Part shown: positions 1 to 10,905 of the stretch, piece after piece
Numbering within the stretch: the first letter of the stretch is position 1
Layout of the letters: the number at the start of each line of letters is the position of its first letter
Source: Blastomyces gilchristii SLH14081
Lineage: Eukaryota; Ascomycota; Eurotiomycetes; Onygenales; Ajellomycetaceae
Direction: 5' to 3'
Assembly: GCF_000003855.2 (NCBI RefSeq)
Contig: NW_003101680.1
Coordinates: forward strand, 1,622,976-1,686,975
Length of the DNA: 64,000 bases
Position numbers and translations under genes: made by a program
Notes under the pieces: model-generated
The model's input: the letters and a program-made list of their open reading frames with translations, nothing else
Told to the model about the DNA's origin: nothing
The model's database searches: none

Positions 1-678
1 AATTAGATACCAAGTTTTAGAGTAGAGGGTCCCCTTGTGTTTTCGCTCATCTTCACATTTTTGAAAGACTGGAAATAGATATACAATACAAATCTCTGGG
101 TGAGATTATATGACTCTATTCATATGAATAAATGAATAGAATGTTGTGCTATATGACTTTCTATTTTCTCTACTTATTGTATATAGCATCAATTCATGAA
201 AATATGTTAACATATAAATATGAAATGATTCTGCTTCTTAACTACTAGTAAAGCTGGCTGATAGTAATCAAGCTCTTTTACCTTAGTGTTCTACGATATA
301 TATATTTTCATTGAATAAAAAATTCTGTTAATTGTTATTTATTTACAGTCATGATCGCGTTCTACCATGTTCAGCTCTCTGTATAAGACAATCTGATATC
401 TGATTAATAGCATAGTATTTTGTAAAGGAATCCGATGATGCACTCATGGCAAGTCACGTACGGAAAATGAGGTATGATAACAAGGGAGTAAGTACTATAG
501 ATGAAGTTGGAAAAAAAAAAAAAAAAAGCTGAAATGCAAGCCCCTGAAACATGGAGCGGGGGGGTGCCAAACTGGTGAGCATCACTCAAACCTAGGGACA
601 AAAAATAAATAAAAGGTAGCACCAGGGGACGTGGCTGATGGGGTTATGTACTATTTAACTACTTGTAGAACAACGGGT
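1..678. other. AT-rich intergenic stretch
   Basis: No credible gene. The stretch is strongly AT-rich and contains a 17-nt A run near 511-527. It lies downstream of the rvt stop codon, so its right end probably holds the rvt 3' UTR. Confidence 0.5.
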
Positions 679-3676
679 TCACAAAACCATCTGCCAGGTA
701 ACCATCCGCGACCGCAACGCCTTCAGCACCCCAAGCGGCAGCAGCTTCCTATCCACCAACTCCAACCCGCCAAAGTTCTCAAACACCTCGTCCGCATAGA
801 AGTTGATCGTCCACGCATGCTCCTGCGACATTGTGAGGGGGTTTATATCGGGTAAACCGCCTCCACCAACTCGCCCACCACGCCCGTGTCCATATCCACG
901 CCGACGTTCACCTGTACGACAGCCCAGGCCCCCGTTGCCGGCCTCGTAACTATCCACCGCGGCACGAAGAGCCCTATCCACCCGCGACGGGTGCTTAATG
1001 GTCATTTTCCTCGGCGTCTCCATGAGGAACTTCCACAGCCGGAAGAACAACTCGGATGAACACTCGCGCCAGCGGACATACTCGTCAAATGAGAAGAAGG
1101 TCTGCGCCTCCGATTTCCACGGCAGGACCGCGGTGGAGACGTGGTCGTCGCCAAAAGTGCTGTCGGTCTCGTCTTTGAAGGAGGAATTGTAGCGGCGACG
1201 CCGCTGGTGTTCGCTGAGCGAGAGGAATTGCTGCTTCGCTCGCTCGTAGGTGTCGCGCTCTTCTTGGTGGAACTCGCGAAGGCGGTCCGCGGTGTCTTCG
1301 CAGAGATTTTCGCAAACGAGGAGGAGCGGGGTGAAAGGGTTTAGCAGCCCGAGGCCGCCGAGGGTTTCGGGGAGGTAGAGGAATGCGTCCGTTACGGGCG
1401 TAGAGGGGTTGAAGCGGGTGGAGATTGTGTTTGAGAGGTATTCTGTGACGGTTTTGGCGCCTTTAGAGTCGCTGAAGAGGTAAGATTGGATGCGTTTGTG
1501 GGCTTCAAGGGTGTTCTTGACGTGGGAGCGGCCGAAGCAGTTTGCGGGACTGCCATTTTCAAGGTCGGCTTAGTTATTATTTGAGATAGGCGGTGATGAC
1601 ATGCATATATGGGGTGGATGAAAATACTTACTCTGCAAACGTGTAGCTGAAGAATCGTCCAATGCAGCTATTCCATGTTTTAATCCATTCCAACACGCTC
1701 TTGCAGCCAACAAGTTGCTTTTGTAGCTGCTTGACATGCTCCAGCACATGCTCTTGGTTAATTTCCCAATTGCCAGATTTGGGATCAAGGACCATAAAAT
1801 TCATGACAACAGGACCCTTGGGCAAAGCCTTGACAATCTCGGGCTTCTTAGACCGCTGTCCCTCGACAAAATAAACGGAACCTGTTTTATTCTTGTTAAA
1901 CTCCAAGCCCATGACCCTGGCAAATTCTTCCATCGCCTGCCACGCCTTTGCACAACGGCCAGGCTTCCCGCACAGCCAAAGGTCGTCGTGGAAGCGATAG
2001 AGGATCATGCCAGTGTGCTGGTTGACAGCTAGATCCATGAAGAACATGACGATCTCGCCCATGAACTTCTCAAAGATATGCGCCATGGGGAGACCACGCT
2101 TGCGGGTGCGCACTGGTTTTCCGTTCAGCATGTTCAACGGGGGTTCCAGTACTTTCTTAAAGAATGTAATCCACTCTTCCTGGAATCCCATGAATCTAAG
2201 CACGGCAAAGATGCTGCTGTGCGCCAGGCCTGTTGCAAACCATTGGAAATCGCTCTGGACTACGGCGGCCTCCCCGTCAAGCGAGCGTCGAACGAGGAAT
2301 TCTGTAGCCAACGCGCGGAGTAGGAGCTGTTTGATTTCCTTGGGGTTTAATCGGTCACCTCTGCTGTCGTCAGATGCGTCATCATCATCGTCATCATCAT
2401 CGTCATAACCCCTTGCTTCCTCGTAGCGCGTGGAGGGCAGTGGTGAGAGGAAAAAATGTTCTCGGTAAGTTTCCTGACGATCCTGCTCAGCATTTGTACC
2501 GCGTGCCAAAGCGGAATGAGCATCAACACCTAGGTAATATCGCCTCCTCGCTAGATCCTCTTGTGGTATCCTAGAATTTTTCTTCCAGACCCCTGCGTGA
2601 CTTTGGATGTCCTGGAGGAAGCGTTTAAGCTGGACGGCCCAGGTTGTTCCAATCCAGTGTGTGAAGATGGCGTGAAGCACATCATCATCCATCATCACTC
2701 GCCATTTCCCGTTTGCACTTTGGCGGCTATTTGATACATATTAGCACTGTTCTTCGGAGATAACGGCACTTACTGTGTATGTCATCAGGAATAGGGAGTG
2801 AGAAACTTACGGCACAACAGGCATGCCTTGGTCGCCCATGCCCCACGACCAGTTCTGGATATTTGCGTATCTCATATTTAAAACGTCTTTGATCTCATTA
2901 AGAACGTCGTCGTCCCTGAGAAAATCACGAAGACTTGCTTTCTTCTCATCATCAAACAAGTCCACTTTTAGCAATGACTTGATGCACCATTGTAGGCTCT
3001 GGTGATCAAAGAGAGTTTTATTTCCCAGCATTAATTCCCCTTCCCATTTGACCTGCTCTCTCAGGGACTTTAAGGAGGCTTGGCCGGCTTTCGATGAGAA
3101 TAATTCATTGAGATAGTTGTCAATTTCCACCTCGTCCGTCTCAAGAGGCCTCAGGACCACTGCCTCAAATTTATCGCGCAACTGCTGTAGCCTCTCTTTC
3201 TGAATGTTCTGTACGACTTCGAATGAATCCTCTTCCAGCGGCCCTTCCGACTTGGTGGAGGCAGGGGGCGAAGATTCCTCGTTCGCACCCTTGGGTGCAT
3301 CAATCCATTCCAGTAAAAGCTTCGAGTACAAATCAGCCAAATTGAGTTTACGAGATTCGGCTTCCAGCTTTGCGCGCAGCTGCTGTTCAAATTTATGAAG
3401 CATGTCCTCATTGACTGATGGATCGTAAGCGGACTGATGAACCCAGTGTTGTATCTGGCTTAGCTGGCGTAGGTCTGCGTCACTCCAAATATCCAGCTCT
3501 TTCATGCCATCGTGCAGGCGAGTAACTCGCTCGCGACTGTTTTCGCCAGCACTCTCGACATTTGCTAGGATCTTGTCTTTATGTTGCTGGTAAGTCTGGC
3601 GCTTTGTCCCCAGCTCCTGAACCTTGGTTACGGTAATAGACTGAAGGGTCTGGGAGAGAATTGAGGAAGGGGCCAT
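679..3676 (-). CDS. rvt: Cellular reverse transcriptase-related protein Rvt
   Basis: Three exons read 3676-2811, 2726-1632 and 1549-679, giving a 943-residue frame. The introns are 84 and 82 nt with GTAAGT donors; TGCTAAT precedes the first acceptor. Residues 1 to about 290 are hydrophilic and coiled-coil-like. They lead into a polymerase core with a motif-A-like VVQSDFQWFATGL (Asp near 448), a GLPMA segment and the catalytic motif YRFHDDLWLCG (Asp 536 and 537). The C-terminal region has GGLGLLNPF and a conserved-looking FGGLELVDRKLLPLG close to the end. This order (N-terminal coil, RT core with a long insert, C-terminal extension, no endonuclease, gag or LTR) is that of the rvt family of domesticated, usually single-copy RT genes known in fungi and other eukaryotes. 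These are not mobile, and their cellular role is unresolved. An acidic tract (nine Asp, about 397-405) sits in the insert before motif A. About 850-990 the reading frame looks locally wrong (see findings). The family call is confident; exact function is unknown. Confidence 0.9.
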
Positions 3677-6600
3677 AACGGGTAAAATTCTGGTAGTTGT
3701 GGAATTAAGCGTGAGAGAGAAAATTGGTCAAATATTATATTGTCTCTTCTGCTTTCCGTGCTGTTGTCGCCTGGGATCTTCCTTGTTGGGGAAAATTGAG
3801 GCCCTCTTATAGCAAGAAAACCAATCAACAGCGCAAGAGCAACATCAGCAGCTCTGAGAAGACCCCGCGATTTGTGGCGTCTGTTGCCTAAGTATATACC
3901 TCTAGCATCCCGCGTCTTGTCACAGGGCTAGGAGGTTAGACAGCAGCCATTGGCGGGAAGTCCTCTGAAAATGAGGCTCCGATTCTGCATCATCCCTGCG
4001 GAAAGGGTGGTGAAGGGGAAATGGAAAGGTCTCGTTCATTCGAATTTCCTGAAGCCGATGCATGGTTTGATCGCTTCCAATAATGCTTTTTCTTCACGCA
4101 AATGAAATTCAGAGGGAGCGAAAGGGGCGCTGGTATAGGCACCTAAATAAATATAGCGCCCTGCTGCCTGGAGCGTAGCAGGGTTGATCGGGGCCATTTC
4201 CTGATAAATGACTCACCCAGCACCGTCTTGGGAGACAATCCCGAGAAACTCCTGCGACCTAGAACAGTGCAAGAGAGATGAATCCTTCATCTCAGCATCC
4301 TCCAGAACTTCAAGGAATACAAGCACACCCTGGCCATTCATCAGGGAAAGGGTTTTCTCTGCTGCACACTGAAAACAGCCTCCATTCATCAGGAGATGGT
4401 GTCAATTGGCCCGGTGAGGCGTCGAGGAACGTGGGCGTTTAGCACGCACCGGCGCAAGCTTTGGAGAAGTTATCAATATATGCGTCGCGCGAACATCAGT
4501 TCCCTTTTTGAATGATATTGAAAACTTTTGACAGAATGGTTAAAATATTGGAAGAGGAGGACCACTATTTTGGTATTAAATACTAAGACCCTTACATAAA
4601 ATACCACCATGTCATGATTCTTCTCACACCTGCGACTTGATATGTAAGTTAGTTAAGGCCATGTATTTTAAATCCTAGTAGTTGTTCAACTGGGCAAAGC
4701 CACCGTGGGGATTGAAATTACCAATACTTGCATTCTCAAACACTCCATACATATTTTTTGCTTTGGAAATTCTAAATTCCAAATATAGAACGAGTGAACT
4801 TTTGCTCAGAAGCTATAAGATAGCCTCCAGGGGTTCGTTCTGCCACTGGTATAATTGACTTTGCTCTTCAGGGGTTTTATTAAACCAGGTTTCCTCCTTT
4901 GCCAACTCTATATCGAAATAGACATAGGCTAAAGAGTTACTCCTGAAATTCTCTAAATGAGGGATAGAGGCAAACCGGTTTATATCCATCCAATTCTTCA
5001 GTAACCAGTCCACAGAAAAGCCCCCCCGCGCGAATGGGCAATTTAGCGGACGGAAGAAAAATCTAAGTTAAATTCTGTGTCCACGGGAAGAGACCCTTTG
5101 TCAAAGACCCCAACCCAAAACTACGAGGCTGGTTTCCATTTTTGACAATCCTCAGCCATTTTTATTAACAAGACTTCGCACGCAACCCGCTCCATGCGCA
5201 GCAAGTTTCTGGTTTCCGCCGGCAAATGACCCGAGTTTTGAAGCTCATGGTCTCATCTGGTGAGAATTGAAAGTTCGGCATCCAACGACACCAAGCGAGG
5301 AACAAAACTGTAGATATTGTCTAATGTATCTGGGCAACGCGGGTTACCTGCTCGGCTGTCTTGAATTGGTTGTCTCTCGTTAGCAAAGTAGGGCCTGGAC
5401 GGCGCTCCAGTCGCAAGTCGAACGATCTTGCTGATAGTGCGACTGAGATTCGTATTCAACAAAGTGTTAACCATATGTAACCGCAAATCTATGGTTAACC
5501 GCAAACAATGAGTTCATTTCTTCGTTGAGGGGAACGGAATGTGTAGAGGATTGAGAGTTCATGGCTGGGTCTGAGGGGGACGAGGGAGAGGGATGGGCTG
5601 ATCGTAGCCTGCCTCTAAATCACGTTATCTGATAACATCCGAGCCTCCGTTCGTGATAACCCGCAAAAGGCTGAGATTCTCTTTCAGACTTCAACACTGG
5701 ATTAGCTCTCGGTAGCCGGGGGTTCCTCTGCACAACATGCCGACTCATCTTCAAATGTCCGAGGCAGTGGATCGCGCGAGCCGGGAGATTGGTATCCTCT
5801 TTCAACTGTTCTGATTATCTTGATGGTGGCGTCTCGCATTGGCGAACTCTGATGTTCCTGTGCCTTGCTATCTAGACTTCAATTCTCCGTGTATAACCGT
5901 CAAAATCGACTGTCTTTCTCTCTCAGGGGAGTTTAAGGTTGGTGGCAATCGCCTTCGATGCCTTGCTGGACATGACTCGAGAGAGTTGAGGAACGGGCAA
6001 AAGCCTCTCGTACCGGCGTCGTCCAGTAGCTCAGGTCCATCCAAAAATGGGCACAATTTCGCACAACTATGAAGTCAAGTTTGTTTGTTGATAAGCAAAC
6101 ACGATGCCATGACCCAGAATGGCGGATCGAAGCAATGCCTCACAAACGAGAGACCACTGATGACGTGATATTTGACATTTTCAGTGCTTTGCGGGGTAAG
6201 TAAACCCAGCACATCAACAGTCAGAAAATAGAACCGGGCCCATAGAATATCGAGCATTGAACCCTGCATCAGTTCATGGTCAGCCCCAATCTGATAACGC
6301 ATCGGTGGTGGCAATGGACATGCCAGCGCGCAGGGGTCTCTTTTTCTCCGGACAAATGAGTTTGCTTGCCTGGGTATGAGGATGGACTTAAATCTTCCTC
6401 GGTAAAAGGTGTGTGTGTATACTAGTAGAACTTAGTTTCTTCGAAGCTGCAATTCCACCCCTCTTCAAGTCGATGTTCTCTGTACGGAGTATGTTCCTGA
6501 CAAACATGACGGGGCGAAAGCCTTCAAGCTCGTGTTAAGGCACGAGCTAACGGATGCTAGCGCTGCATTAGCGCTGATTTTGCCCAGAAACTTCTCCCGT

Positions 6601-8338
6601 TTTTCTATTCTTTGCTTTTTTCTTGATCGTTTTAAAATTGTCTTGCTCTTTTTTTTTTTTTTTTTCTTTTCCGGCGCGCAGACAGCTTGCCCCTGCCCCT
6701 GCAAGTCACCGGAGGACAAGCCAGAATTGAGCTTAGCCCCGCCCGGAAAAATGGAAAAAGAGAAGCAAAGATCCCAGAGAGATATTCGGAGCTACTTGGT
6801 GCATGTATGACATCTTTTGTTACCGGGCGGATAGTTCAAGCAACCTAGAGTTTAGGAATCAGGCTGGTAAATTCCCCGTAAAAGGACCAAGGACCATTTC
6901 TGGACCCTTTCCACCGCCCCTCCTGTAGCGGGAAGCTCGGAAAGTCTAACCAACCTCCGCTTTTGCCCCGGGGGGGGGGGGAGAAGAGCATCTTCTGTGG
7001 TTTAGCTAGCTATCCACCCACTAGGCAGTGGGCATGGGCTAAAATCAACTACAAGAATGGAGCAGCCAAGCCGTAAACTCGCTACTCAGCCAGGGTGGCC
7101 GCGACTCAAAGAGCCTAAGACCTGCTGTCAAAGTTATGGGGAGGGAAGCTAGAGAAAGAGACTGGGATACAAAATATCAAAATATTTCTTGATGTTGTGA
7201 GATAGTAGAGATAATTAACTAGTAGACAGTAGCTTAGTAAGGCTGCCATCCGCCCCGGTTCGGCTATAGCCCGGTTAAGCCGGTAGCGGGGGGAGATTAA
7301 CCGACCAAGACGCCGAAAGTGGGATGGGACGCTTACATAACACACACGCTAACGCCTAGTAGGGAAGGTCGGGACATCTCGTCAATAATAATACTCCTTC
7401 AACCACTACTACTATACGGAGTACTACTATATACTATAGTATGCTACTACTAAGAGTGACAGCTCAGTAGTCTCCAGTAGTCTCCAGTAGTCTAGTTGCA
7501 CTGCTACACTTGACTCTTGAGCGCTTTTGCCTGATCCATTCTCTCCAGACCTTCCCCGCACAGCGCTGGCAGCTGTTAACCCGAATGGGGAAACGATCCT
7601 GCGCGAATGTTTGCAGCCATGACAATCCCACGCCTTGGCTGACGATCACAATTGACCCTCGCCCATCATGGACTTGGCATGGACAGAGTGATGGCCGGCC
7701 TGAACAAGGCTCAATGGAGAGAGCTCCTCCCGATTGCGCTTGTCCACCCAAAATGAACAAGCTATACAGAAAACATGTACCGTTCAGAAGAACCAGTGTC
7801 ACGAATCGGCTTCAGTTGCGCTACTATCCAGCGCATATGTGCAGGACGGAACCATTGGGTGGAGGAAAACCCGACTGGCTACGGACTTGCCGGTCAATCA
7901 GCCAGCATCCGAAAATTTCTCCTGCCGATGATCCCACCGCTTGTTTCTCGCCAGCCTATTAAGTTACAGGCTGCCGCTAGCGTGCTCCACTCCAGCGACT
8001 ACTGGACGTTCTCGGTACCTTGTCTGCCTGCTCCAGCATCACAAACTTCCCCGCACGCACACGTTTGCAGTTGTTCACTACTGCAACCTGCGCTAGGATT
8101 TCAGTGGGGATGCGAACATGGGCGGCGGGCACCTTCGAGAAATTCGATGTCACGATTCCAAGGAACGAGCGGCCAGCTGCGGCCAGTTTCCTGCTCTCGT
8201 CGCTTCTTGCATCCCCCGCATCGAATTCCTGTCCGCTCTGGAAAACACATAAGAAGCGCGGGAAACCCCCCCTTCCCCTTGTCTTCTGTTCTCCATCTCT
8301 CCTGTCACTCGCAAATCGAAATACCAGGATAGCCCATC
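3677..8338. other. Gene-poor region, 4.7 kb
   Basis: No gene is supported. The left part is the promoter side of rvt and contains a TGACTCA element at 4209-4215, about 530 bp upstream of its ATG. Simple sequence includes a T run near 6651-6665, a G run near 6969-6981, and three copies of AGTAGTCTCC-like sequence at about 7467-7497. TACGGAGTA occurs at 6483-6491 and 7415-7423. About 8270-8335 is pyrimidine-rich and is the proximal promoter of the carboxypeptidase gene. Overlapping open frames at 7510-8332 have no recognisable protein character. Confidence 0.5.
4813..5067 (-). other. Short open frame, unrecognised
   Basis: An open frame of about 84 codons runs from just after a stop at 5068-5070 down to 4813. 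Its central part (DWLLKNWMDINRF... to the stop) has balanced, protein-like composition, unlike its surroundings. It has no ATG near its left boundary, only an internal GTG. It could be an exon or relic of a decayed gene. I recognise no family. Confidence 0.2.
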
Positions 8339-10905
8339 ATGCAGTTACTTGCGCTCTCCTTGCTGGCCGCTTCGGCCTCCGTGGTGGATGCTTGCGTCAG
8401 CGATCATCTCATGGATAGATCGTTCGACACGAGACAATTGGACCTTGTCAAACGGGATAGCCAACCTCCCCCACCCATCACCGAGAATGAGTCGATCTTG
8501 ATGAACTCGTTCGACAACGACACAATCAGCGATTGGCTATACTACTATACTCATGGCCTTCACGTCGCCGGCACCAACAAGACCATGGCTCAATGGACGG
8601 CCGACAAATGGACTGAATTCGGAGTCCCGTCAACCCTGGCCGATTATCACGTCTTTTTGAACTACCCAGTCTCCAGCTCGCTGTCCCTGACCCTCCCCGA
8701 CGGCACTGTCGTGGACGTGAATCTGGATGAAGATGTCCTTGAAAAAGACGACACCTCCAGCTACCCCAATCGCGTTCCAATCTTCCACGGTTACTCTGCT
8801 TCAGGTGAAGCAAAAGCTGAATTTGTCTATGTCGGCCGCGGGCAACAAGTTGACTTTGACCGCCTTGTTGAGCTGGGTGTTGATCTCAAGGGTAAAATCG
8901 CCCTATCAAGATATGGCGGCCCCTTCAGGTAAGAATCCACAAAATCATTGTTCCCTGGACAAATAAATTTTCCCACAGTCGACTGACCCGCGTACACAGA
9001 GGTTTGAAAGTCAAGAATGCCCAAGATTATGGCATGATCGCTTGCGTCATCTTCACAGACCCTGGTGATGACGGTAATGTGACTGCAGCAAACGGATACG
9101 TGACTTATCCCGATGGACCTGCCAGAAATCCTTCTTCCGTTCAACGTGGATCTGTTCTGTTTTTGTCCACTGCTCCTGGTGACCCCACTACCCCGGGCTA
9201 TCCCTCCAAGGAAGACTCTCCTCGTGCTGATACTAGTCCTGTGGTCCCAAAAATCCCATCGTTGCCGATTTCCTATGCCAATGCACAGAAAATCCTGATC
9301 CACTTGGATGGACATGGTCAATCCGCTGACGCTGTCAACCGAACCAAGTGGGTTGGAGGCCTTGATGTTGATTATTCTACCGGCCCTGCTCCTGGCGCTG
9401 AGCTCTCCGTGTCCAACATTATGCGCGACGAGGTTCGCCCGATCTATAACCCCATTGGAATAATTAACGGCACAAAGCAAGACGAAGTCATTGTGATTGG
9501 CAACCATTGGGATGCTTGGGTTATTGGCGGAGCTGTCGATCCTAACTCTGGATCAGCTGTTATGGTCGAACTTGCAAAAGCGCTCGGAAAACTCCAGGAG
9601 ACTGGATGGAAACCAAAGAGAACTATGTAAGTGAATAATTAAAACACACTGGAACCCTGTAACATTCAAGAGCATCGCCATGCTAACTCATTTCTTAGTG
9701 TTCTGGGCTCCTGGGATGGTGAAGAGTACGGCCTTCTTGGCTCAACTGAGTGGGTTGAAGAATACGTATGCGAGACACTCCGCCATCTCATAACTCTCCC
9801 CAATTACCGGTAAACTGGCTAACTATAAGTCTTCTTTTATAGGTTAACTGGCTCAAGGAAACTTGCGTGGCCTATGTTAACATCGACTCCGCTGTTTCCG
9901 GCCCCCACCCCGGCTTGTCTGGCACCCCCGGTCTCCACGAGCTTTCCATCGAGCTCATGAAGAAGGTTGCCTGGCCATACAAGGGAGACGAGAGTCTAAC
10001 CATGTACGACATGTGGATGGCTAATAGCAAAGGAAGGGTTGGTGTTTTGGGAAGCGGCTCTGACTACACCGCATTTGTTCACGCCGGTATTCCAGCGGCA
10101 AGTATCCCCTCAAAAGTCCCTAGAAAATTAACAAACATGATTAAATCCATCCAACTAATACTTCCCATAGGTGAACATTGGCTCATCCAGTGGTTCGGGT
10201 GACCCCATCTACCATTATCACTCCAACTACGACTCCTTCTACTGGATGGACACCTTCGGCGACCCCGGATTCGTTTTCCACAAAGCGATGGGCCAGTACC
10301 TGGCTCTGCTCACCTACCATCTCGCCTCTGACGACATCATTCCATTCGAAGTGAACAACTACGGCCGAGAGTTCGCCAAATACCTCGTCGAGCTTAAGAA
10401 GACCATTGAATCTTCCACCGTCACTCTCGATCTGTCCCGCCTCGAGGCTGCCATTGATGTCTTCAACAAGGCTGCTGCTGCAACCACTACATTGAGAGAG
10501 GAGGCCATCAAGGCAAACGATGCGCGCCTTGTTGACCTCGTCAATGCCAAGTTCCGCGACTTCGAGAGAGGCTTTGTTAGCCAGGGTGGATTGCCCGGCC
10601 GAATTTTCTTCAAGCATCTGATCTGGGCTCCTGGTCAGGACACTGGGTAAGGATTTTACCCCTTCCACTTGTTGATCCCACTTTCTTTCCCTTGCCGTCG
10701 TTATATACAAAGGCTTTCCTCGACCGATCTTTCTGCAGTGCTTCTCAGACTAACCTTGCCCCTTTCTCCTTCCCACAGATACGCCCCAACCACCTTCCCT
10801 GGCATCACGGAAGCCGTTCAGGCCGGCAACCATGCTCTAGCTCAAGAGTTCGTCGAGAAGACCAGCAATGCCATCTACGTTGCTGCTGGAATCTTGACCC
10901 CATAA
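8339..10905 (+). CDS. Secreted glutamate carboxypeptidase II-like peptidase (M28B)
   Basis: Six exons join to 713 residues: 8339-8928, 9000-9626, 9699-9765, 9843-10097, 10171-10646 and 10779-10905. A signal peptide starts MQLLALSLLAASASVVDA. A protease-associated domain covers about residues 150-290. The M28 zinc peptidase domain follows, with predicted ligands His366 (GNHWDAW), Asp377 (GAVDPNSGS), Glu415 beside catalytic Glu414 (WDGEEYG), Asp443 (NIDSAV) and His530 (YHYHSNYDS). The C-terminal about 120 residues match the transferrin-receptor-like dimerisation domain. Length and domain order fit the N-acetylated alpha-linked acidic dipeptidase family, which releases C-terminal Glu or Asp from peptides. 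Several NxS/T sites fit secretion. Fungal homologues are exported peptidases working with other proteases on external protein. Intron 4 (10098-10170) needs a GC donor (GCAAGT) to keep the frame. Confidence 0.93.

Noticed and set aside
679..1344. Plus-strand frames of 60-74 codons opposite the rvt last exon
   Set aside because: They are antisense shadows of a GC3-rich exon.
7510..8332. Overlapping plus-strand open frames of 150 and 185 codons before the carboxypeptidase gene
   Set aside because: Two frames overlap, neither has a recognisable domain or signal, both are rich in Pro, Ser, Arg and Cys as expected of GC-rich non-coding DNA, and the right part is the CT-rich promoter.
10116..10170. 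A GT-AG intron with donor GTCCCT at 10116 in the carboxypeptidase gene
   Set aside because: Keeps frame but the donor is very weak and adds SIPSK in front of the conserved VNIG; the GC donor at 10098 fits the family better.
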